The position numbers and the translations under genes were made by a program. The notes beneath the pieces were generated by a model that worked only from the letters and a program-made list of their open reading frames with translations, did no database searches and had not been told where the DNA came from. A stretch of DNA of 13,816 nt from Acidovorax delafieldii (lineage in GTDB: Bacteria > Pseudomonadota > Gammaproteobacteria > Burkholderiales > Burkholderiaceae_C), in NCBI GenBank assembly GCA_002327945.1, contig DCVY01000102.1:2640-16455 (forward strand), given 5' to 3'. The first letter of the stretch is position 1; the number at the start of each line of letters is the position of its first letter. This document shows, one piece after another, positions 1 to 9,090 of the stretch.

Positions 1-41
1 GGGATTCAGAAAGAGACATGAAAAACAGTATAAAAGCGCCG

Positions 42-66
42 CTATCGCCTCTGTACCAGGCGATAG
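42..66 (-). terminator. Hairpin downstream of the patatin gene, likely terminator
   Basis: A perfect 9-bp inverted repeat (CTATCGCCT at 42-50, AGGCGATAG at 58-66) encloses a 7-nt loop. It starts about 20 nt past the stop codon of the minus-strand patatin gene, so it sits where the smc-zipA-ligA-patatin transcript should end. Read on the minus strand, the stem is followed within a few bases by a short T run (32-35). On the plus strand it is followed by an A run at 75-80. The T run is short and offset, so termination is inference. The element could also be one of the short palindromic intergenic repeats common in Comamonadaceae. Confidence 0.5.
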
Positions 67-86
67 AAGCTATCAAAAAAGGGGTA

Positions 87-1024
87 TCAACCCATGAAGC
101 GCCGCAGCTGCGGCAGGCTGGCCCTGGCGGCGCGGCGGCCCTCCTCGATGGCCTCGCTGGCGCGGTGAAAGTCAAGCAGCCCCAGGCTGGCCAGCGCAGG
201 CGCCACCACCACCTCGGGCGGATCGCCAGCCATGCGGCTGCGGGTGATGCGCATCTGCATGATGTTGACACTGGTCATCATGACGTCCAGCACCGAGGGC
301 ACCTGCTGCGGCACGGGCGCTGCAGGGGCGTCGGCGCGCCAGGGAGTCAGGCGCTGCATCCAGCCAGCGCTTTTGGGCGGCTCGGGCTGGGGCTCAGGCG
401 CCACATCGGCATCTGGCGCGGGGGCCTGCACCACAGCGAGCGGCCGCATGTGGCGATGCAGGATGTCGGAGTTCAGGTCCACGCCAATCACGATGTCCGC
501 CCCCATGGCGCGCGCCAGCGACGTGGGCACGGGGTTGACGAGGCCGCCATCCACCAGCAGCCGCCCGTCCTCCCGCACCACGGGCGTGAACAGGCCCGGC
601 AGTGCGATCGAGGCGCGCACCGCGTCGGCGATGGAGCCGTGGCGCAGCCACACTTCTGCGCCCGAATGCAGGTCCGTGGCCACGGCACCAAAAAGCATGG
701 GCGACGATTCGATATCAAAGTCCGCGAAATTGCGGCGCCAGAAAGCAATCAGCTTTTCGCCCTTGAACATGCCGCCCGTGAGGTTGAAGTCCATGAAGCC
801 GAACACATCGCGCATGCCCAGGCCCTGCACCCAGTCGGCAAAACGCGCCAGCTCGCCCGCCGCGTAGGCCGCACCCACCAGCGCGCCAATCGACGAGCCA
901 CAGACAATGTCGGGGCGCACCCCCTCCTCGTCGAGCACCTGCAGCACCCCGATGTGCGCCCAGCCACGCGCCGAGCCACTGCCCAGTGCCAGGCCCAGCC
1001 GGGGTGCGCGCCGCGACAGCGCCA

Positions 1025-1025
<1 letters not shown>
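87..1025 (-). CDS. rssA: Patatin-like phospholipase, RssA/NTE type
   Basis: A 312-residue serine hydrolase of the bacterial patatin (NTE-like) family, expected to act on phospholipids or acyl esters through a Ser-Asp dyad. The oxyanion-hole glycine-rich loop (LGSGSARGWAHIGVL) is at about residues 14-28, the nucleophile elbow GSSIG at 43-47 (Ser45), and the catalytic Asp in the DGG motif at 159-161. The C-terminal stretch with the AGDPPEV motif and the FHRASEAIEEG helix resembles E. coli RssA, whose own cellular role is not settled. Residues about 190-247 form a Pro/Ala/Glu-rich insertion that RssA lacks. There is no signal peptide, so it is probably cytosolic or peripheral to the inner membrane. 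The ATG shares one base with the ligA stop (TGATG), and AGAAGG at 1035-1040 is a fair ribosome site 9 nt upstream, so translational coupling to ligA is likely. The family is secure; the symbol is by similarity only. Confidence 0.9.
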
Positions 1026-4266
<3,241 letters not shown>

Positions 4267-4284
4267 AAAAAATACTCTCGGCTA

Positions 4285-4412
4285 TCCGTCGTGTTGCGCA
4301 CGCCCAGCCGCGCATGAAACTGGCGCGGCCCATGCCAAGGACGCCAAGCAAGGGCCGCCCCGCAGCGAGGGCGTCGTCCCCTTGGGGGGAAGGCGCGAAG
4401 CGACTCAGGGAT
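4285..4412. repeat. GC-rich intergenic element, probable dispersed repeat
   Basis: The 148-bp gap between smc and zipA is filled by a GC-rich non-coding block containing several short palindromic pieces, such as CCCCTTGGGG at 4378-4387 and GGGCCGCCCC at 4352-4361. From memory, closely similar blocks occur between many unrelated genes in Acidovorax-type genomes, often mis-annotated as small hypothetical proteins. I cannot run that search here, so the repeat call is recall plus inference. All frames through it give low-complexity Arg/Ala/Pro-rich peptides with no family signal. It would be transcribed within the smc-zipA transcript unless zipA has its own promoter. Confidence 0.5.
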
Positions 4413-4414
4413 GC

Positions 4415-7400
4415 TCATAGTTCTGCCATGGACAAGGCAGACTCCATATCGACCGCCACGATGCGCGACACGCCCTGCTCCTGCATGGTCACGCCAATCA
4501 GTTGCTCGGCCATTTCCATGGCAATCTTGTTATGGCTGATGAACAGGAACTGGGTTTCGCGGCTCATGCTGGAGACCAGCTTGGCATAGCGCTCGGTGTT
4601 GGCGTCGTCCAGCGGTGCGTCCACTTCGTCCAGCAGGCAGAACGGCGCGGGGTTGAGCTGGAAGATGGCGAACACCAGCGCAATCGCGGTCAGGGCCTTC
4701 TCGCCGCCCGACAGCAGGTGGATGGTCTGGTTCTTCTTGCCCGGCGGCTGGGCCATCACCTGCACGCCAGAGTCCAGAATTTCATCGCCGGTGATGATGA
4801 GCCGGGCCTGCCCGCCACCGAACAGCTCGGGAAACATGCGGCCGAAATGGCCGTTGACGGTGTCAAACGTGCCCGAAAGTAGCTGGCGCGTTTCGCCATC
4901 GATCTTGCGGATCGCGTCTTCGAGCGTGTTCATGGCCTCGGTAAGGTCAGCCGTCTGCGCGTCAAGGAAGACCTTGCGCTCGCTGGCGAGCTTCAGCTCA
5001 TCCAGCGCGGCCAGGTTCACGGCGCCCAGGGCCGCAATTTCGCGGTGCAGGCGGTCGATTTCGCCTTGCATGCCGCCCACGCGCACATTGCCGCCGGCCA
5101 TCGACTGGGCCACGGCCTCCAGGTCGGCTTGCGCATCGGTCAGCAGCGTGGTGTATTGCTCCAGGCCCAGGCGGGCGGCCTGTTCCTTGAGTTGAAATTC
5201 GGTGATGCGGGCGCGCAGCGGGTCGAGCGCGCGTTCAAGCTGCATGCGGCGCTCGTCGCTCGCGCGCAACCTGGCGGTGAGGTCGTCGTATGCACTGCGC
5301 TGGGCGGCCAGGGCCTTTTCGCGCTCCATCTTCACATCGAGTGCCTGCTGCAGCCCACCCTGGGCCGCTGCATCGGACAGGCGGGCGAGTTCGTCGCGGG
5401 CGCGCTGCTGCTCGTGCGCCAGTGCGGTGGCCTGCTGCGTGGCGGTTTCGATGGAACGGCTCAGCTCGGCGCGGCGCGCCTCCAGGCTGCGCTGCGAAAA
5501 GGTGGCCTCCTGCGCCTGGCGCTCCAGCGTGCGCTGCTGCTCGCGGCAGGCGGTGAGCTGGCGCTCGGCCTCGATCACGCGGTCGCCCAGCTGGGCCTCG
5601 CGCTCCTGGCTGTCGGCCAGCTGCATGTCGAGTTCTTCAAAGCGCGCCTCGGCGGCCACGCGGCGTTCCTGCAGGTCTGAGAGCTGGGCCTGCACCTCGG
5701 CCAGGTCGGCGTCGATCTGCTCGCTGCGGGCGCGGGTCTGCTCGGCCAGCTGCGAGAGGCGCAGGGTTTCAACCTGCAGCCCGTGTGCGCGGCTCTGGGT
5801 TTCGGTCGCTTCGCGGCGTGCCGCCACGAGGCGCTGCGAGGCATCGGCGTAAGCGCTTTCGGCGCGGACCAGGGCGGCGCGCGATTCTTCGGCGATGAGC
5901 GCCTGGGCGCGCAGTTCTTTCTCAAGGTGCTCGATTTCCTGGGCACGGGCCAGCAGCCCGGACTGCTCGGAATCCTGCGCATAAAAACTCAGGCTGTGGG
6001 CGCTGACGGCATGGCCCGTGGGCACAAACACCACCTCGCCGGGTTGCAGCGTGCTGCGGCGGGCCAGGGCTTCGTCCAGCGTGGGGGCCGTATAGCAGCC
6101 CTGCAGCCAGTCGGTCACCACGGCACGCAGGCCTGTGTCCTGAAGGCGCAGCAGGTCGGACAGGCGGGCGTGGGGTGACGACGTTTCAGGGTGGCCCGCA
6201 GCGGGCGCGCTGTAGAACGCCAAGCGCGCGGGCGGTGCATCGTTGCCACCCGAGCCGAGAAAGCCGCGCACCATGTCCAGGCGCCCTACTTCCAGTGCGC
6301 CCAGGCGCTCGCGCAGCGCGGCTTCCAGTGCGTTTTCCCAGCCAGGTTCAATGTGGATGCGGCTCCACAGGCCTTGCAAACCGTCCAGGCCGTGCTTGGC
6401 CAGCCAAGGGCGCAGCTTGCCGTCGGTCTTGACTTTTTCCTGCAGCGCCTTCAATGCTTCCATGCGGGCCGACAAGTCGGCCTGGCGTGCGCTTTGGGTG
6501 TTCACGGCCTGCTGGCGGGTGCGGCGGTCGTCGTCGAGCTGGGGCACGGTCTCCTGCAGCTCGTGCAGGCGGGCCTCGGTGGTCTCAGCGATTTCCTGGG
6601 CTTGCACCAGTTGTTCGCGCAGGTTGTTCAGGCGGGCTTCGTCGGGGGCGGCCAATGCATTGCGGTCGGTGCGCAGGCGCTCGAAGCGGGCGTCCAGCTG
6701 GCGGCTTTGTTCGTCAATGCTGCGCTGCTCGGCGGCCAGCACGCCAATCTGCTGCTGCACCTGCACCACGGCGCCGCGCTGCTCGGCCGTGCGGCTTTGC
6801 GCCTGGCGCAGGGCTTCTTCCAGGTCGGGCAGCTGCATGGCCTGCTCTTCGAGCTGGGCGGCCAGCATCTCGGCGCGTTCTTCGGCGTCCACGCCGGCAC
6901 CGGCCAGGTTTTCGAGTTCGATGTCGGCTTCTTCCTTGCGGGCCTGCCACTGGATGATCTGCTCGCCCAGGGTAACGAGGCGCTGTTCCACACGCTGGCG
7001 GCCCTCGACCACGTAGCGTATCTCGGCCTCGAGCTTGCCGACCTCGGCCGTGGCTTCATACAGCTTGCCCTGGGCCTGGTTGACCTGGTCACCGGCGGCG
7101 TAGTGCGCCTGGCGGATGGTTTCGAGGTCGGACTCGATCGCGCGCAACTCGGCCATGCGCGATTCGAGGTCGTTCACGGCCTGCAGGCCGTCCAGACGCA
7201 CCTTGGCCTGGTCCGCCTCTGCGTCGGCACGTTTCAAAAACCACAGTTGGTGCTGCTTGAGCGTGGCGTCGGCCTGCAGCTGGTTGTACCGGGCGGCCAC
7301 CTCGGCCTGCTTTTCGAGCTTTTCGAGGTTGGCGTTCAGCTCGCGCAAGATGTCTTGCACCCGCGTGAGGTTTTCGCGCGTGTCCGCGAGGCGGTTTTCG

Positions 7401-7939
7401 GTCTCGCGGCGGCGCTCTTTGTATTTGGAAACACCGGCAGCTTCTTCGAGGAACAGGCGCAACTCCTCGGGACGGCTTTCGATGATGCGGCTGATGGTGC
7501 CCTGGCCAATGATGGCGTAGGCTCGTGGCCCCAGGCCCGTGCCCAGGAACACGTCCTGCACGTCGCGGCGGCGCACGGGCTGGTTGTTGAGGTAATAGCT
7601 GCTGGTGCCGTCGCGCGTGAGCACGCGGCGCACGGCCACTTCGCCATATTGGCCCCACTGGCCACCGGCGCGGTGGTCGGAGTTGTCAAACACCAGCTCC
7701 ACGCTGGCGCGGCTGGCCTGCTTGCGGGTGGTGGTGCCGCTGAAGATCACGTCCTGCATGGACTCGCCGCGCAACTCACTGGCTTTGCTCTCGCCCAGCA
7801 CCCAGCGCACCGCATCCATGATGTTGGACTTGCCGCAGCCGTTGGGCCCCACCACGCCGACCAGTTGCCCGGGCAGCATGAAGTTGGTGGGATCAGCGAA
7901 CGACTTGAAGCCGGAGAGTTTGATGGAATTGAGTCGCAC
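4415..7939 (-). CDS. smc: Chromosome segregation ATPase SMC
   Basis: The structural maintenance of chromosomes protein, core ATPase of bacterial condensin, which extrudes DNA loops and aids origin segregation with ScpA and ScpB. At 1174 residues it has full family length. Walker A (GPNGCGKS) is at 31-38 and the Q-loop region (IIGQGTISRIIE) at about 143-154. Long heptad-rich coiled coils (about 170-505 and 665-1000) flank a hinge at about 515-660. The C-terminal head has the ABC signature LSGGEKA at 1076-1082, Walker B with catalytic Glu (CLLDEVDAP, Glu1105), and the switch His in ISHNK at about 1134-1138. Both head halves look functional. The start is GTG at 7939, preceded by a good ribosome site, AGGTGA, at 7943-7948; the following residues MRLNSIKLSGFKSFADPT match the family N-terminus. 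It is the first gene of the minus-strand cluster. I see no convincing sigma-70 promoter in the gap upstream. Confidence 0.98.
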   Translation of the reverse strand: MRLNSIKLSGFKSFADPTNFMLPGQLVGVVGPNGCGKSNIMDAVRWVLGESKASELRGESMQDVIFSGTTTRKQASRASVELVFDNSDHRAGGQWGQYGEVAVRRVLTRDGTSSYYLNNQPVRRRDVQDVFLGTGLGPRAYAIIGQGTISRIIESRPEELRLFLEEAAGVSKYKERRRETENRLADTRENLTRVQDILRELNANLEKLEKQAEVAARYNQLQADATLKQHQLWFLKRADAEADQAKVRLDGLQAVNDLESRMAELRAIESDLETIRQAHYAAGDQVNQAQGKLYEATAEVGKLEAEIRYVVEGRQRVEQRLVTLGEQIIQWQARKEEADIELENLAGAGVDAEERAEMLAAQLEEQAMQLPDLEEALRQAQSRTAEQRGAVVQVQQQIGVLAAEQRSIDEQSRQLDARFERLRTDRNALAAPDEARLNNLREQLVQAQEIAETTEARLHELQETVPQLDDDRRTRQQAVNTQSARQADLSARMEALKALQEKVKTDGKLRPWLAKHGLDGLQGLWSRIHIEPGWENALEAALRERLGALEVGRLDMVRGFLGSGGNDAPPARLAFYSAPAAGHPETSSPHARLSDLLRLQDTGLRAVVTDWLQGCYTAPTLDEALARRSTLQPGEVVFVPTGHAVSAHSLSFYAQDSEQSGLLARAQEIEHLEKELRAQALIAEESRAALVRAESAYADASQRLVAARREATETQSRAHGLQVETLRLSQLAEQTRARSEQIDADLAEVQAQLSDLQERRVAAEARFEELDMQLADSQEREAQLGDRVIEAERQLTACREQQRTLERQAQEATFSQRSLEARRAELSRSIETATQQATALAHEQQRARDELARLSDAAAQGGLQQALDVKMEREKALAAQRSAYDDLTARLRASDERRMQLERALDPLRARITEFQLKEQAARLGLEQYTTLLTDAQADLEAVAQSMAGGNVRVGGMQGEIDRLHREIAALGAVNLAALDELKLASERKVFLDAQTADLTEAMNTLEDAIRKIDGETRQLLSGTFDTVNGHFGRMFPELFGGGQARLIITGDEILDSGVQVMAQPPGKKNQTIHLLSGGEKALTAIALVFAIFQLNPAPFCLLDEVDAPLDDANTERYAKLVSSMSRETQFLFISHNKIAMEMAEQLIGVTMQEQGVSRIVAVDMESALSMAEL

Positions 7940-7942
7940 GAA

Positions 7943-7948
7943 TCACCT
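7943..7948 (-). promoter_or_regulatory. Ribosome binding site of smc, fixes GTG start
   Basis: AGGTGA on the minus strand, with the AGG core 6 nt before the GTG at 7937-7939. This spacing, together with the conserved SMC N-terminus directly after it, supports GTG as the true initiation codon. Confidence 0.75.
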
Positions 7949-8138
7949 GTAACACCGCGCCGCTGACGCAGCGCAAGGGACGGGCGCGCTGGTATGCCCC
8001 GCAGTTCAAGGGGATGAATGTTAACCGAGGCGGGTGGCGGTGCCGCATGGCTTGGGCGTGTCTATCGCCTCGGAGGCGTCGGAGCCTGGATCTGCGCTAC
8101 CCGCATGCCCAGGTCCCTGCAACCAGACCACCCCCTGC

Positions 8139-8157
8139 GTGTCGAAATTTTTTACAC
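8139..8157 (+). promoter_or_regulatory. Candidate upstream activator site (GTGT-N11-ACAC)
   Basis: An interrupted dyad with arms GTGT at 8139-8142 and ACAC at 8154-8157 around an 11-nt AT-rich centre. Its midpoint is about 98 bp upstream of the start site expected from the sigma-54 promoter, where enhancer-type activators usually bind. PEP-CTERM/exosortase systems often carry an NtrC-family regulator, PrsR, which is the obvious candidate ligand. Arms of four bases can occur by chance; the position is what makes this one notable. Confidence 0.4.
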
Positions 8158-8187
8158 ATCACCGAATGCGTTACCAAGAGCATGCAC

Positions 8188-8200
8188 CAAGTGGTTGATT
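8188..8200 (-). promoter_or_regulatory. IHF binding site, exact consensus match
   Basis: On the minus strand the sequence AATCAACCACTTG matches the IHF consensus WATCAANNNNTTR at every defined position. It lies between the candidate activator dyad and the sigma-54 promoter, centred about 52 bp upstream of the expected start. This is the usual place for an IHF bend that brings an enhancer-bound activator to sigma-54 polymerase. The local AT-rich flank also suits IHF. Binding itself is inferred. Confidence 0.6.
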
Positions 8201-8219
8201 TATTACGTTATTTAACAAC

Positions 8220-8235
8220 TGGCACAAATCGTGCA
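8220..8235 (+). promoter_or_regulatory. Sigma-54 (RpoN) -24/-12 promoter
   Basis: TGGCAC at 8220-8225 and GTGCA at 8231-8235 give the invariant GG (8221-8222) and GC (8233-8234) with exactly 10 nt between them. Compared with the consensus TGGCACR-N4-TTGCW, the only mismatch is G for T at the first base of the -12 element, and the preceding C also fits. The expected start is near 8246, leaving a leader of about 38 nt before the PEP-CTERM ATG. Expression would then need RpoN plus an enhancer-binding activator. Confidence 0.7.
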
Positions 8236-8283
8236 TATTGGTAACCATTCACCATTGCAGGCAAACCCTGAGCAAGCCCCCCC

Positions 8284-8946
8284 ATGAAATTCAAGAAAGT
8301 TCTTCAAGTCGTTGCCCTTTGTGGCGGATTGATGGGAATTGGCAGCGGCCATGCTGCCGTCATGCTCTTCGACAGCGTGACAGATACCAGTTCGATCCTT
8401 TATTCGACGACCCAGGATGGCGCCACGCTGTCCGCAACGGTGAAGTTCACACTCGACGCTCTGACGGCCACGCAAGCGGTCTTTGGGGTGCAGGTCTCAA
8501 ACAACTCCTCCGGTCCCGGAACCAACCGGCTGGTTTCGTTTGGGATCGACATCGTGAGCCCCAGCTTGAATTTCGCGTCAGCCAGCGGGGGCTGGGATGC
8601 CACACGCAATACCAACTTCCCGGATTTCCAGACCGTAGACCTGTGCATCTGGGATGGCAACGGCTGCGCCGGCGGGGGCAACCAGGGCGTTGGCGTTGGG
8701 CAGGCGCAGGCTTTTGCGCTGACACTGGAAACCACAGGCAACTTCCTCACGAATGGGATTTCGTTCACAAGCCCTTATGCCGCCAAGTTTCAAAGCGTTG
8801 GAACCCAGGGCAACTCCAGTGAATTCGCCGGCTGCATCGTGGGTACGCCCGATTGCGGTCCTGCCCAGGTTCCCGAACCAGCATCGCTCGCACTGGTAGG
8901 TCTGGGCCTGCTCGGCGCCGCACTGGCCCGACACCGCAAGGCTTGA
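8284..8946 (+). CDS. PEP-CTERM sorting-domain secreted protein
   Basis: A 220-residue exported protein of unknown specific function. Residues 1-24/25 form a Sec signal peptide (MKFKK, a hydrophobic core, then SGHAA). The C-terminus is a complete PEP-CTERM sorting signal: VPEP at 196-199, a hydrophobic helix to about 214, then the basic tail ARHRKA. Such proteins are cleaved and anchored or released by exosortase (EpsH/XrtA type) and are usually tied to exopolysaccharide and floc or biofilm matrix. The mature region is Ser/Thr/Gly/Asn-rich, looks beta-rich, and has four cysteines in two close pairs (121/128 and 184/191). The pattern is reminiscent of the cistern family of PEP-CTERM proteins, but I hold that assignment loosely. 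The ATG has only a weak upstream site (GAG at 8270-8272), yet no other start gives an intact signal peptide. A sigma-54 promoter lies upstream, and no exosortase gene is in the window. Confidence 0.92.
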   Translation: MKFKKVLQVVALCGGLMGIGSGHAAVMLFDSVTDTSSILYSTTQDGATLSATVKFTLDALTATQAVFGVQVSNNSSGPGTNRLVSFGIDIVSPSLNFASASGGWDATRNTNFPDFQTVDLCIWDGNGCAGGGNQGVGVGQAQAFALTLETTGNFLTNGISFTSPYAAKFQSVGTQGNSSEFAGCIVGTPDCGPAQVPEPASLALVGLGLLGAALARHRKA

Positions 8947-9006
8947 GCGCACATCGCAGCTCGTGAACAGGCCAGCAATCTCTGGCACCAAATATGCCCC
9001 TGCCAC

Positions 9007-9037
9007 CTATGGGATAGCGCTGATATCTATCCCATAG
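9007..9037 (+). terminator. Inverted repeat between convergent genes, likely terminator
   Basis: A perfect 11-bp inverted repeat, CTATGGGATAG at 9007-9017 and CTATCCCATAG at 9027-9037, with a 9-nt loop. It lies 60 bp after the PEP-CTERM stop and about 53 bp after the stop of the convergent phosphodiesterase gene, so it could serve either transcript. A T run at 9051-9055 on the plus strand is 13 nt beyond the stem, further than in a classical intrinsic terminator. A role in termination or mRNA 3' protection is inference. Confidence 0.5.
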
Positions 9038-9090
9038 CTATCCGTCTTGATTTTTGCAGAACGGCAGTGGAGTGATGGCCGCGGCGTCAT

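Larger units (their letters stand above)
7940..8283. other. Divergent intergenic region between smc and the PEP-CTERM gene
   Basis: This 344-bp gap has no supportable gene. The part next to smc (about 7950-8110) is GC-rich and shows no clear promoter hexamers for smc. The part next to the PEP-CTERM gene (about 8139-8236) is sharply AT-richer than its surroundings and holds a GTGT-N11-ACAC dyad, an IHF site and a sigma-54 promoter, each listed separately. A short open frame crosses the region (8018-8215, plus strand), but its product has no family character and it runs through the promoter elements. Confidence 0.7.

Noticed and set aside
6191..7966. A 591-codon plus-strand open frame opposite smc, and similar long plus-strand frames opposite ligA (986-2326) and the patatin gene (18-1163)
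   Set aside because: All are antisense shadows of strongly supported genes in high-GC DNA; none shows domains or its own ribosome site.
7940..8040. A sigma-70 promoter for smc
   Set aside because: The best hexamer pairs match at too few positions at acceptable spacing, so I did not call one.
8018..8215. A 65-codon plus-strand open frame upstream of the PEP-CTERM gene
   Set aside because: The product has no recognisable features, and its 3' part runs through the dyad and IHF elements.
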